Shown here: piece after piece, positions 28,501-49,644 of the stretch | Position numbering within the stretch: position 1 is the first letter of the stretch | How the letters are laid out: the number at the start of each line of letters is the position of its first letter | Assembly: GCF_042242105.1 (NCBI RefSeq) | Contig: NC_092017.1 | Location: forward strand, 19,740,432 to 19,804,431 | DNA from: Pempheris klunzingeri | Taxonomy: Eukaryota > Chordata > Actinopteri > Acropomatiformes > Pempheridae | Length of the DNA: 64,000 nt | Direction: 5' to 3' | Program-made: the position numbers and the translations under genes | The notes under the pieces: generated by a model | Database searches by the model: none | Seen by the model: only the letters and a program-made list of their open reading frames with translations | What the model was told of the DNA's origin: nothing

Positions 28501-28804
28501 TTTAACATTAAAACTGAAAATTTAAAACCATTTTAAAGCGGTAAGGCTTCTCCCCAAGCACCGTCTGGTGACCCCGACGTTAAAACCCTCTTGTCTCTCT
28601 CTGGCTCTCTCTCCTTTGTTGTCCTCTGCAGGGTACGGGCAGGACCTGACCGCCTTCGGCCACAGCTTCGCAGACCCCAGCCAGCCGACGGCTTCATACG
28701 GGGCCCCGACAGCACAGCCTGCCGCTGCACCCCAGCCTGCCGCCACTGCGTTCGGCAGAGGACAGAACCACAACGTACAGGGCTTCCACCCGTATCGACG
28801 CTGA
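7533..28804 (+). CDS. dazap1: DAZ-associated protein 1 (two-RRM hnRNP-like RNA-binding protein), 13 coding exons
   Basis: Coding exons: 7533-7564, 8675-8715, 11240-11406, 11985-12050, 13253-13360, 13593-13641, 18099-18181, 22206-22353, 22565-22597, 23216-23365, 24311-24475, 26842-26934, 28632-28804. All introns are GT-AG and all phases join, giving 435 aa. RRM1 starts at about residue 12 (LFVGGL at 13-18, RGFGFVKF at 52-59). RRM2 starts at about 113 (IFVGGI at 115-120, RGFGFITF at 154-161). From about 185 on it is rich in Pro, Gln, Gly and Tyr and ends NHNVQGFHPYRR, as I recall for DAZAP1. Known family role: nuclear-cytoplasmic shuttling, splicing and translation of germline and somatic mRNAs. 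Without exon 12 it is 404 aa, near the human 407. The start ATG is the first in the exon and gives MNNN, like human MNNS. Splicing is inferred, not tested. Confidence 0.96.
7565..8674 (+). other. dazap1: dazap1 intron 1
   Basis: The first 350 bases stay CpG-bearing and carry a cluster of GCTAGC and GCTAAC words, including a perfect 12-bp palindrome at 7653-7664. Nothing coding is visible. The minus-strand open frame at 8129-8455 has no recognisable domain. Confidence 0.7.
9455..9560. repeat. Retroposon 3'-end-like repeat fragment in dazap1 intron 2
   Basis: AATAATAACATTAATAACTT followed by TTGTATAGCGCCTTTCAAG and GACGCTTTACA is a motif string I recognise from abundant fish retroposon tails. 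The parent family is not identified. Confidence 0.45.
9640..10090 (-). mobile_element. Decayed L1-like LINE ORF2 fragment, antisense in dazap1 intron 2
   Basis: Conceptual translation of the minus strand gives broken pieces such as LKKTWEVDLNQAL, ECPKV and IPYTPSIYVLGDPTAL. They occur in the order of the C-terminal end of fish L1 (Swimmer-like) ORF2 proteins, but with several stops and frame changes. It is a dead fragment. The assignment rests on remembered motif order, so the subfamily is uncertain. Confidence 0.5.
11931..11977 (+). repeat. (TC)n microsatellite forming the dazap1 exon 4 polypyrimidine tract
   Basis: An almost pure CT run with short C and T interruptions ends eight bases before the exon 4 acceptor AG (11983-11984). 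Its position makes it the polypyrimidine tract of that intron. Confidence 0.9.
14513..14687. mobile_element. Putative small MITE
   Basis: The left end TTAAAGGATCGATTCACACT and the right end GTGAACCTAATCTTTAA form imperfect inverted termini about 175 bases apart. The TTAAAGG...TTCAC pattern is typical of small fish MITEs. No clear target duplication is seen, and the right end overlaps the next element. Confidence 0.4.
14683..15434. mobile_element. Putative non-autonomous DNA transposon with AAGGACAAATCC termini
   Basis: The left end AAGGACAAATCCGCCC is matched in reverse complement by the right end near 15421-15432 (AAGGACAAATCCCCCC). These are near-identical 16-bp inverted termini about 745 bases apart. 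No transposase frame is present. A repeat family A copy lies inside it (14860-15050), so that insertion is probably younger. The element at 28101-28505 has related termini. Confidence 0.5.
14860..15050 (+). repeat. Repeat family A copy 1
   Basis: It has a CAATTATTTTTATTTTAACC start, an internal CAAACCAACAGTCC and a GAACTAATAG...GATCAATTA end. These match in order the percomorph repeat whose ends are rich in CGATTAATCGA. It is strongly diverged. Confidence 0.55.
16620..16885 (+). repeat. Repeat family A copy 2
   Basis: It runs from CAATTTAATCAATCAGTT through TCAAGAAGCTCAAAACC to AGTTGTCGATTTAATTGTCG and ends in TTGTTGCAGCTCT, the diagnostic family A terminus. The orientation matches copy 1. 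Confidence 0.65.
18182..22205 (+). other. dazap1: dazap1 intron 7, no gene recognised
   Basis: It is AT-rich with one clear interspersed repeat (20865-21125), short simple A and T runs, and a small GC-richer patch near 20450-20550 with no recognisable coding potential. Confidence 0.6.
20865..21125 (+). repeat. Percomorph interspersed repeat (TTTGGCACAAACATCCACTT family)
   Basis: The order GTCCGTCCGTTCCTCCCATT, TCTTCAAATTTGGCACAAAC, AAAGGTCACTGTGACC and GGCCATAACTCATGAATTCC matches a repeat I know to be abundant in spiny-rayed fish. The boundaries are approximate. Confidence 0.7.
24476..26841 (+). other. dazap1: dazap1 intron 11, nothing recognised
   Basis: 2.4 kb of ordinary AT-rich intron with a pyrimidine-rich block near 24955-24990. 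Open frames here are short and unrelated to known families. Confidence 0.6.
26842..26934 (+). CDS. dazap1: dazap1 exon 12, probable 31-codon cassette exon
   Basis: It has a good acceptor (CTCCTTGATAG) and donor (GCAG|GTAGGT). It is 93 nt long with the same split-codon phase on both sides, so it can be included or skipped without changing frame. It encodes a Tyr-, Gly- and Pro-rich stretch containing GNYPQDPSAYG and SYGQDEQGGYSA, in keeping with the low-complexity tail. Skipping it gives ...SQYGYGQDL..., close to the human protein as I recall it. It is clearly coding-like, but its constitutive or regulated use is unknown. Confidence 0.8.
28101..28505. mobile_element. Putative MITE with AGGAAAAATCCACC termini in dazap1 intron 12
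   Basis: The left end TTAGAGGAAAAATCCACC and the right end GGTGGATTTTTCTTTAA are imperfect inverted repeats about 400 bases apart. There is no coding capacity. The termini resemble those at 14683-15434, so the two may belong to one superfamily, though their interiors differ. Confidence 0.45.
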
Positions 28805-29505
28805 CCGCCACCTCTGGGCAGGGCCGCTGTGTAAAGTTCAAAAACAAAAACAAAAAAAAAGAAGTCAGGGAAATGTGTGTTCTTGCTAAACTGGAGCTCT
28901 GGATTGTTCTATGGGAATGTTGAATGCACACAGTTTGTGAAACAGAAACCTTTGTGAAAACAGGGATTCCAGTAAATTCAAAAGGGGTCTAAAGTAACCC
29001 AGGTTTTTTTTGCATAACTTAAGGAACATTCAGCAGAAAGAAGCTTTTATCCCCCACCCCCCCACCCCATGTTTTATAGTAGAACTAAACTACTTTGCAA
29101 TAATTTTGATTGTCTGGTCAAACACTAGCACAGAGACTATATGTAAAGAGACTTGCATATAAATATGTATATTTATGGTGGACACAAATGAAAACAGGGT
29201 CTCAAGTTTCCTCAGCTTTAAATTCTAGGGAAAAAATGTTTTTATTTTTCATTTGGTGAATTTTGTTTACTTTCTGAGCCTTTAAAGTTTGTTTAAAATG
29301 GAGATTATGAATATATATATTATACACAAACTGTGCAATTTTTTAAAAAGAGAATTTTGTACTATAAATGTACACTTTGCTTGTTTTTTTATTTAAAGAT
29401 GTAGACTTCCCTCAGGTGGCTCTTTTGGGTGCATTTTTTGCACTTACGCAAAAAGAAAAAAGGACAAATTATTACAAAAATAAATGTTTTAAGGATACAG
29501 TGCTT
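28805..29505 (+). other. dazap1: dazap1 3' UTR with polyadenylation signal
   Basis: An AT-rich region follows the TGA at 28802-28804 and leads to an AATAAA at 29479-29484. Cleavage about 20 bases later is inferred. It includes TGTATATTTATGG-like and poly-T segments that could bind RNA regulators. Confidence 0.7.
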
Positions 29506-29571
29506 GTCCCAGATGTTTGTATTGGGTTGTGGGTGTATTTGCTTTTGGTGTTTCAGTGGAAGACCTGCAAA

Positions 29572-29953
29572 GTAGAGCTGAAACAATTAGTCGATTTATC
29601 TAGTTGTAGGTTGATATATTGTTAACCAGCAACTTTTTTGATGTTTGGTTGATGGTTGTCATTTTTCAAGCAAATATGCAAGAAAAAAAGAAAAGCAGTG
29701 GGTCCAGCATCTCTAATGTGAAGTTTTGCAGCTTTTCTCCATTTGATATCAATGTAATTTAAATATCTTTGAGTTTTGGACTGTTGTCTAACAGACAAAA
29801 GATGTTTGTAGGTGTCATATTGGGCTCTCGAACTGTTAGGGACATTTTTTAACATATCATGGACTAATTGATGGATTATCTATCATCAAAAATTGTCAGA
29901 TTAATCAATAATGCCACTATTATGGTTGTTTTTTTATCATTAGTTGCATCCTA
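29572..29953 (-). repeat. Repeat family A copy 3, between dazap1 and dpp9
   Basis: A nearly full-length inverted copy: AGAGCTGAAACAATTAGTCG at the left, TTTTGGACTGTTGTC in the middle, and TAATCAATAATG...TTAGTTGCATCC at the right. It fills more than half of the roughly 0.7-kb gap between the two genes. Confidence 0.75.
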
Positions 29954-30149
29954 AAAACAAAGAGGGAGTCCATGGTACATTTTCTGAAACTGAAATCCTA
30001 CTAATATTTAGACTTAAGGCCTTTAAAGAATTTTTTCTATAAATATGGTTTGATATTTCCATATGAAGGCTATTTCTGCTGCAAACTATAAGGGTGACAA
30101 AAACTAAAACCTGTTATTAGTTCGCCGAATAGACAGATTCAACGGTGAC

Positions 30150-30355
30150 AGATCACTTCCGGGTAAAAGGTCGTAGTCTTGTAACGTTTGATTCCGCTTT
30201 CTATTTCCGCGTTGTTAGCATATTAGCATTAAGCTACCTGCTCTGTGGAAACTAGTTGACTTCTGTAATTTGTTCAGACCCTGAAAGCTGTTTCCAACAC
30301 CGGCGTCACTTCGACAAAAGGAGAAAAGCTTTCGGAGTATTTCTGGGCAGAAAGT
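30150..30355 (+). promoter_or_regulatory. dpp9: dpp9 promoter and non-coding exon 1
   Basis: An ETS-type CACTTCCGGG at 30154-30163, a nearby TTTCCGCG, and no TATA box suggest a ubiquitous promoter. The first exon probably runs from about 30190 to a consensus donor after 30355 (AAAGT|GTAAGC). It contains no ATG continuing into exon 2, so I call it 5' UTR. Confidence 0.55.
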
Positions 30356-32064
30356 GTAAGCTAAAAGTGAATGAGTGTTTATTGTTTTGATGTGTTTCTG
30401 TTATTACGTTAGCTAACGCGTCCCTGTTAAATGGGCGGCTAACGAAGCTAGCTAACGCCAAGCAACGCATAGTTTACACAGAGGGTTTTAATTAGTGTTT
30501 AATTAGAGTTTGGTAGGTTTCATGTTTGTCAGCCAGATGCTGTCTGTGAGGAGAAAAGCTGTCCTTCAGTGTGTGTACCCTTTTAGCTTCATCAGCTGAT
30601 GTGTCATAATGAAACTACTTGTCTGTAATATAAGATAGATTTATGCTACCTGAATGCCAGAAAACACACATGTAGGATGAGAAGAGGATGATGCCACAGA
30701 TTTGTGTGTTAAAAATAGTGTCGAACTGAATACCTCAGTGAGGTATTCCTGGGTATTTTAGTTGAAGTGTCACATATGATGACTACATGATTAGATATCT
30801 GACAGTGAGGCTTGTCAACATAAGTAATTGAAGTCACATATCGACAATAACCGATTACAACAGTTTAACCGAAACCACGACCTTTGTCCAACTGTACACA
30901 ATGAGTCTGTAAATTATGTAATGCAGATGAAGACAGAAAGCAGACACACACATCACCACAGTTGTTGGGTAGGAGGGAAACAATGACGCTTATTTTTGCT
31001 CTTTTTTTTTTTGTTGCCATTTTACTAAGAAAAAGTCTTCACAACAGTGTAAGAAAAAACCTACAAAATTGTTATTTTCTCATAAGTAAAAACAGTGCTG
31101 CATGTCATAAATAATTGGTGATTTTTTTTCCAGATGCAAAAGTAAAACCAAACGCAAAGTAAGAACTTCTAAAAGGCAATATTAATTTTGAGGTGCGATG
31201 TGTGTATACATGCATAGCACTTGTGAACCCAATGGCAGTCCAAAGTGCTTTTTATTTCTAAGATTCAATGCATCTTGGAGAATGTAAACCAGACTAGAGT
31301 GACATAGACTAATATGAAGGACATCAGAATAGACAGACTAAGGAATAATGTTGTTACACTGAAGAAATATATAGATTTCTGTTCAGTGTTAATCTGGCAA
31401 ACAAATGTTTTAGTAATTTGGCAAAAAAAAAATCTAGACCCAAGGTCCATTTCTTGGATTTTTCGGGAGCTTTCTTCCCCATCTCAAAATCTAGTCTTGG
31501 TTTGAGTCATGTTTCCCTGCATCAAAAGTCACTCCGATCATCTCAAATTTGCTAGTATGAGATTTGCTCTTCCGACGGCTCTGATAACAGATGGACTGGT
31601 GAGGGGAGCTGCTGTTGTGTTTTCTGGGAATTAACTTCTGTAGAATTTGCACTTCATTTAGTCAGCAGAGCAGCCTCCTCTACAGCCTTCAGTAAAAATG
31701 TGGAGTAACCGTGTAACATTTGCCACAGATATGACACAGACGTTAAAGTGTGAGCGTCATGCGGCTGAGTCACATTCAGTGAGTCTTCAGATCAGAAACG
31801 CACAGCTGGAAGCGTGCCGGTGGTCGGCTGACAAACAGCAGCAGCTCCTCGATGAAGCAGCACAAAAAAGTCTACCCTGAGCGGGGCCATCACCTCCGTA
31901 ACAGTTTCACTGTTCATAGCATGTCAGCTTAGCTTAGGGCTCGATGGCAGGGCTCTGTTTAAATGATGGTGCTGTCGTGTAAACTGTCTGGAAGTAGTTA
32001 TAACTGAGACAAACATCTCAGTTTGACATGTGCAGCCCTCACGTGTTTACCTGGTGTCCCACAG
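30356..32064 (+). other. dpp9: dpp9 intron 1
   Basis: It starts with a cluster of GTTAGC/GCTAAC words, including the perfect palindrome CGTTAGCTAACG at 30407-30418. The 60-codon open frame at 31698-31880 lacks splice context and family resemblance. Nothing else is recognised. Confidence 0.6.
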
Positions 32065-32099
32065 GGTGTCAGGTCTGGTCCAGGGTTGTTGAACAGTTA

Positions 32100-43495
<11,396 letters not shown>

Positions 43496-44690
43496 TGAGC
43501 TTTTCTACACACTGACCTTCCCTTCCTTGTTTCCTTCCTTTCTCTCCTTGTCTCCACTTATTTAAACTTGCATTGCCTTTTCTCTCACTCTATTTAATAT
43601 GTTAAATTCAAGCTATGCCAAACATCATCACACCTCAAGAGTCGTTTGTCACTCTTAAAAGTGCAGAAGCATTTTAGCATCAACAAGTCATTACAAGATT
43701 AATAATCAGATTTCAGTATTATTACCATAAACGAAGCCTCCACTGGCCTGAAGTCTTGTTGTCTTTACGCTGTTACAGTGGAGGGAAACATGCTTTGATC
43801 GCTTTAAGCCCCCAAACAAGCAGTTCTTCGACCAGAACAAACATGTCTGGCCGAAGCTTTCTGAGGTTGTGGTGATGGCAGAAAAAAATCACAATGTGAC
43901 AATGGCGACATTGATGTTTAAAATGCTGCTCGTTGCACCAGTATAACATGTCGGCAATGCAGAAAGGACAGAAATGGACCTGCCGCGCCCAGGAGATTTC
44001 CCTCTTTTTTTTTGTTTTGTTTTTTACGTGCTATTCCTTTTTTATTGCAGTCTCACTTTGTTTTCTGGGACCCAACAGAGAAAGTTATAATTTTCGTGCG
44101 TCTGTGAATAAACACTGGAGTGAAGTTAGTAAATCTCTGTGAGAGCACACAAGCTGCTCTTAAATCCCTTTCCCGTATACTCTGTAGTGTTTTGTGTGCT
44201 CTCGTGCTTTCATTGACTTTTTTATGTGATGTGCCACACTTTGATAGATACTACAAGAAAAAAAGTTAAATGCCACATTTTTATCGTCTATTGTTAAAAA
44301 AAAGAATATTTTTATGGATTCTTATGCATTCATAAATGGTGGAAATATGTAGCGACCAGTTGCTGTTTCACTCACTTGCTTTAATTGTGTTGGGAACTTC
44401 TTTTTCTTCTGCTGCTGAGGACTTTTGCACATATTACAAATTTGCCTTGGTGCCAACAAACTGACCTATAAGATGATGATGTATGTTGACAGTTTGAGGT
44501 GCCTTGCAAGAGTTTAAGAGCACCTCCGTGTAAAGTTTATATCAGGGAATCTGTCTGAGGACCTACGACAATATAATGCCTTGTTACATGTGTGTCTGAT
44601 GACCATCTGTAAGATGAGCTGTCACGACCTGAACTTGGTTAAATGTACTCTCAGATACTGAAGAAATAAATAGAAGTGAACAATCTTTCT
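43496..44690 (+). other. dpp9: dpp9 3' UTR
   Basis: It follows the TGA at 43493-43495. An AATAAA lies at 44107-44112 and another at 44665-44670, so a short and a long 3' UTR are both possible. The end at about 44690 is inferred from the distal signal. Confidence 0.6.
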
Positions 44691-44699
44691 CAAAGTCTT

Positions 44700-45860
44700 G
44701 TCACCAAATTAATCGGGTTATTTTTTTAAAAGCATTTCAGATGTGAAATGTTTTTTGTAAAATAACAGAAGAGTTGAGACAACTGGTAGATAAACAGTTT
44801 TGGGCCTTTTGGTGTATATTTAAGATAAGAGATGAAAGAGAACTTAAGTGATAGAATTAAAGCATAAACCAATTTAATCAATGAACGAGTCTGATTAAGA
44901 AACAAAATTAAAATGTTTTTTTCAGGAGTGAGCGAGGACAACTCCTCAACACAGACATGAAAAAGTCAATTTTACAAACCCAAAATCATACATTTCCCTC
45001 AGAGCGTCTGTGGCCAGAAGTTATTGGTGAAAGCAGCAATAAGAACAAGAAAGAATTTATAAGTTAGAGATGTGAGTTTAAGAGTTAAAACAGACACATC
45101 AGAAGCACTTCACATGTAAAACAAAAATGGAGAGATTCAATTGTTTTTCATCTCCTGCACAATAACTGAATAAATATAAAAGTAATAAAAACATTTTCCC
45201 CAGCAGGGAGCAGCAGAGCCAAACCAATTCTGGTCTCACCATTTGACACTGAAGTGATGTTGAAACAAAATTACTGAAAGGAAAGAACGTGCTGGAAGTC
45301 AAGAGAGCCTCTGATTTAAAATCAGTTTAATTGACTGATTTCCCTTTGCAACCACGTACCCACATTAACATGCAGCACTTCAGCTCAAGTCCCACAAACA
45401 CCAAAATTGGATTCATGTTAATTTACTCAGTAGCAGCAATGTAGGATGTGAGATATTAGTTCATTTGTAAATAGATAATATTAATAATATTAATGGAAAT
45501 ATTTTAAGTAAAATAACAAAAGCTCAGATTTCTGATGACTTCTGACCATCAGATTATAGGATACATCCCACAGTTCAGTCATTTTTTAATCAAGTTTTCT
45601 AATTAATTTACTATAATTTATGTCTGTGGTTTATTTTGAGCTCATTTGACTCATTTCATGAATTAAAACAAACACGTCTGAAAGGTCAGTGCACATCTCA
45701 AGTCCCCTTTACAGAACCCCTGCAGGCTTTACTCTTTGTAAAGTGCTCTGCAAAGAACAGCAGATTTTAGATCTTGTTTCATATTTGTGTTTTATTGATG
45801 ATTGGAGCCTCTGTGTTTGTACGCCGTTACACTCTCAAGCATGAACGAAGAGCCAGGATT
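44700..45860. other. Intergenic gap between convergent dpp9 and angptl4
   Basis: 1.2 kb of AT-rich sequence. There is a small inverted repeat (CTGATTTAAAATCAG near 45311-45325) and no open frame or repeat that I recognise. Confidence 0.6.
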
Positions 45861-45864
45861 TATT

Positions 45865-46240
45865 AAAGACTCAAAAACTTTATTTTTCATCCACTTCATA
45901 TAAATGAAATATAAAATGTTTAAAGTTTCTAAATGTTGAAATGAATACACTGTACATGATTAAAGTAGAAGTATTTAAAACACATACAGTAAGCATTAAA
46001 AAAAATAAGATTAGGTAGTAAAACCCTTATAAAGGGAATAAAGTTAGTCAGTTACACGTCAATATGACTGAAAAAGTCCACTGAGACAATGAGTCATCAT
46101 ATAGCATAGCATAGAAATATCTGAGGATCCAGTGCACTGATGTTTATATTGGTATTAACACTGTGAAGCTTTCAGTCCTTTAACATTTAAATTAATGATG
46201 TCGTCTTTGGTCCTCGGCGGTGTGAGACGAGCTCATCGGC
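45865..46240 (-). other. angptl4: angptl4 3' UTR with polyadenylation signal
   Basis: It follows the TAA (46243-46241) on the minus strand. AATAAA on the minus strand reads from 45884 to 45879, giving a compact UTR of about 370 nt. Confidence 0.6.
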
Positions 46241-49145
46241 TTATTGCTTCACTGTGGCGGGTGCGATCTTCAGCAGGCTGGTCTTCACAGAGTTCTTCTT
46301 TCCGTTTGTGGACGCCCAAAACATCCCTTGTCTTCTGGACTGCTGTTGTCTGAGCAAGCTCGGCCTTCTGGGAAATCTTCCGTTGAGGTTTGACTCACCA
46401 CAACTGCTGAACCACCAACCACCTGCAACAAAAGAGGTTTTTTTTATTGAAGGCTGCCACTATTTTTTTTACTCTTATGTCAACTTTAACTAATTCTTCC
46501 TGGTTTGAAGCCATCCAGACGGTGATTGTCTCGTACCTGAGAGCAGCTGAGCACAGTTGATGTCTGAGGCGAGGTCGTTGTCTCTGTCGGCTGTGGAGAA
46601 TGGAACACCGGAGGCTCCGGTCGTCATCACCGTCTGCTGAACTTCAGATGAAGACTCCTGCTGCAGGTGGAGACTGAACTTCTTCTCTTCTCCGTCAAGT
46701 TGGAATCGATAGCGAGTCGGTGGCAGCTGCTGTCCCGTCCAATCAGAGAGCTCCACCTGCAGGACGTACTGGCCTTGTTTGGAGAGAGAGTGGATGTTCT
46801 CCAAGCCCAACCAGAAGTCCCCTGAAGGATGAGAAATGTAAAGATTAATTTCCTCTGCTGAGGTTTAGAGATGCATGTGTGTGATGAGCTTTTTGAGCTT
46901 GAGTTTGTTCTCACCGTTCAGGCTGCCGAAGCCTCTCTTGTAGCTTTCCCACAGCTGATTGAAGCTCTGGGATCCGTCAAGACGTTTCTGGATGACCGTC
47001 CATCCACCTTCTGTAGAGAGAGACGAAAGGTTGAGCTAAAGAGGCTTCACACAAAGCAAGTTTCTCAAAAAAATACTTTTTTAGTTAGTTTACTGGTTTT
47101 ATTGTACTGATGCTGCGTTGGAAAATAGTTCTGTCTTAGTAAAATGCTCTCTAGTGTTTCTTTTACTGCTGTTTAGGATAAAGTTTTGTATGTAGGTCCT
47201 GTGTTCTGATTGTTCCAGCCCACTGGTGTTGATAGCAACAGGAGGGCTGTGGCACTGTGATACAAGCTGTTGATTCGGGTGGAGTTTTGGATAAAAAGTT
47301 CCCTTGCTCAGCTTTCTGCAGCTTTGTGTGAGGACCTGAGGGGAAGGTGCTGTCTGACTCACCTGAAGTCATCTCGCAGAGGACGTTGAGGGGCTGTGAG
47401 CTCTCTGGTCGGATTGTGTAGACGCCGCTGGCTCGCTGCCCTCGTACAAACAGATCGTGACAGTCACTGGCCAAACCTGAGAGACCCAGAGCACAGGAAA
47501 CTCTGATCAGACGATTCAACCGTGCTCGAGATCAGAGCAAAGAGCAAAGCTCCCCACATCCCACAGACGTACAGTACAGAAGGTGTGTTTTAAAAGCTGT
47601 TGACCTCGTTTCCCCTGATCTTTGGACTGCGTGTGAGCTGCTCTGCCAGCAAGTCAGCTATTATAATTTTAAGTGCAAAGGTGAACTTCTTTTGCTCTGA
47701 TGTCACAACAGTTTTATTTGATGTGACCTGCAGACATGTCCTCTCTCAGGCATTTCAGAATACTTGAATATGTGTGTGATTTGTGTTGGTTTAAGTTGTG
47801 CAGATTACTAGAAAAGGTGTTTTTGTTTGTATACCTCAATACTTAAGGAGGAAGAAGAAATTGAGGGCAACGGTTATTTGCTGCTGAGTGATGGTTTGAA
47901 ATCTGCTGTGAGCTTTAACTCAACAGTTAATTTAACACTCAAGAGGTCAAACCTCTCACTGCAGCTACCAGTCAAAGTCCTTTAAACATTCAAGCACTCG
48001 TTAAAATATAGTCCTTGCCCGCATACCGACTCGTCTCCATCAGCTTCAAACCTTTTTTTCCAAGCAGTTTGTCTTCTTACCTGATGTGTCTTCGCTCTGC
48101 TCCCCCTCTCCCCTCAGCGCCGTCTCTTCGTCTCTCCGTCTGTGTGATTTTACTCTCTTATGTGCAACCTGGTGGATCACAGAGCATGGTCAAGAATAAA
48201 ATTCAAATTTCTTTAAACAGAGACTTGTGGTTCGAGGGATCATGAAAGGTTTCTTCTCTCTCACCGGCTGAGCCATGTGAGGGGTGCTGTGTCGCTCACC
48301 TTGCTCTGCAGCGTTTGCAGGTGCAGGCTCTGCTTCTCCAGTTTGTCTTGTTGCTGCTTGATTTTCTCCACCAGCTGGTCAATGCGTCTGTTCTGAGCCG
48401 CCATCAGCCTCTGAAAGCAGATGAAAAATAACACATCAGCATTGTTTCACATATAACATTAACCCATCTCTCTCTAGGATGGAGGTCTTTAGATGGGAAA
48501 CCGTTTTAAACATATTATAACATACTATAAGCTCTATTTTTCATGTCGTATCGATTGATTTTTAGATCTAATTTGGCTTCAGACCAGCTGAAATGCTCTC
48601 TGGTGGATGTTGCTGGTATTTTTCCAAAAAGCTGAAACAGCAACATGAAAGCAGTAGTTTTCTCTCACCTGGATAAATGGGACTCCTGTGTGATCGCTGT
48701 TGTTGCTGTCCAGCGTCGGCTCTTTCAGCACCTCATCCACCTTCTCCTCCAGTCTGTCCATCCTGGAGTGGACGTCCTGGCTCTGCTTCTTCACCTCCTC
48801 CACCTTCACCCTCGCCTCTTCAGCCAGCTCTGCCGCCAGCCTCTCTCTCTCCTCCACCTCTTTGCTTTTTGCCTTCAGGGCTTCATCTTGCTCCCACTGT
48901 CTCCTCTCCAGTTCGGCCACCGTGCCGTTGAGGGTTTTCAGTTTGGCGTTGACGTCCCTCATCTGGACCTTGGTCTTGTCCACATGCTCCTTCAGGCCCT
49001 GGCCGAGCTGCAGGAGGCCATGAGCCACCACGTTCACATCGTCCCAGGAGGCGTGTTTGTCCCGGCTTCTTCTATCAGTGGGGAAACCGTCTGCTGTGTG
49101 CATCAAAGCGGTCAACAGGAGGACGAGGAGCTGTGGCATCTTCAT
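46241..49145 (-). CDS. angptl4: Angiopoietin-like protein 4, secreted lipoprotein lipase inhibitor, 7 exons
   Basis: Exons in transcript order: 49145-48669, 48410-48300, 48168-48081, 47476-47363, 47010-46915, 46821-46537, 46422-46241. All phases join, giving 450 aa. Residues 1-20 form a signal peptide ([20 protein letters not shown]). Residues 31-55 carry the lipase-inhibiting segment of ANGPTL3/4, here [12 protein letters not shown] then [11 protein letters not shown]. About 60-195 is heptad-rich coiled coil with an NGT glycosylation site. A basic linker (KRVKSHRRR, 200-208) sits where processing occurs in mammals. The fibrinogen-like domain runs from about 228, with Cys231, 259, 385 and 398 and the GGWWFSSC...NLNG signature. 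ASWD plus [11 protein letters not shown] favours ANGPTL4 over ANGPTL3. The longer open frame upstream of 49145 lies across the TATA box, so this start is preferred. Confidence 0.92.
47601..47616 (-). promoter_or_regulatory. Candidate nuclear-receptor half-site pair in angptl4 intron 3
   Basis: On the minus strand this reads AGGGGA, four bases, then AGGTCA, a DR4-like pair. Mammalian ANGPTL4 is controlled by a PPAR element in intron 3 that includes AGGGGA and AGGTCA half-sites with one-base spacing. The intron is the same here but the spacing differs, so the function is speculative. Confidence 0.3.
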
Positions 49146-49224
49146 CTTTGTGTCTAGTGAGAGTCTGTGGTCTGTTTCAATGTGAAAGCTGATTCTGTTG
49201 TCTGTCTCTCTCTGTCTCTCTGTT

Positions 49225-49293
49225 GTCTGCTGCTGAATGGCATTGTGAGGTTTTTTATAGCTCAGTGCTGCAGCAGAGGGCTCCTCTGATTGG
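49225..49293 (-). promoter_or_regulatory. angptl4: angptl4 core promoter: TATA box and CCAAT box
   Basis: On the minus strand CCAATCAG (49293-49286) is followed 27 bases on by TATAAA (49259-49254), then by a leader rich in CAGAGAGACAG before the ATG at 49145. The start is expected near 49225. This is a focused promoter, suiting a hormone-like inducible gene. Confidence 0.75.
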
Positions 49294-49644
49294 CTGTTGG
49301 AGTGTGGAGGTGGGGATGGGGGGGTGGTTGGGGGCGTGGAAAATCTTTCATGGAGATCACCCTTGTGAGGACTTGGCCCATGATGCAATAAAAGATTTGA
49401 ATTACTGATTAAACACTCACTGATACAGGGGCCTGAGATGGATTCTGTTTTATCAGCTCAAACTGAGCTTTTCCCTTAAGGTACTTAGAAGAATTAAAGA
49501 ATTCTGCCTCTGATTTTTGTCCAGTGAGACAGTTTGTAGTTTTTTTGTAGTTAGAACAAGTAAAATATACATTATTAGTTTTAATGTCTTATGCGTCTTT
49601 TTCCAGCAGTGCTCCTTGTAGTTATCATTTAGACACTAAAATAT

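Noticed and set aside
31698..31880. A 60-codon open frame in dpp9 intron 1 with a Gln-rich end
   Set aside because: It is short, unconnected by splice sites and like no known family. A conserved microprotein cannot be excluded but is not supported.
46241..49145. ANGPTL3 rather than ANGPTL4
   Set aside because: The SWD...[11 protein letters not shown] segment is ANGPTL4-like, whereas ANGPTL3 has a LDDVKILANGLLQLGHGL-type segment. The seven-exon layout also fits ANGPTL4.
48645..49157. A 170-codon plus-strand open frame rich in Leu and Ser
   Set aside because: It is the exact antisense of angptl4 exon 1, whose signal peptide, inhibitory motif and splice donor are all on the minus strand.
49146..49388. 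An N-terminal extension of the angptl4 open frame
   Set aside because: It crosses the TATA and CCAAT boxes and would precede the signal peptide. The ATG at 49145 gives a normal secreted protein.
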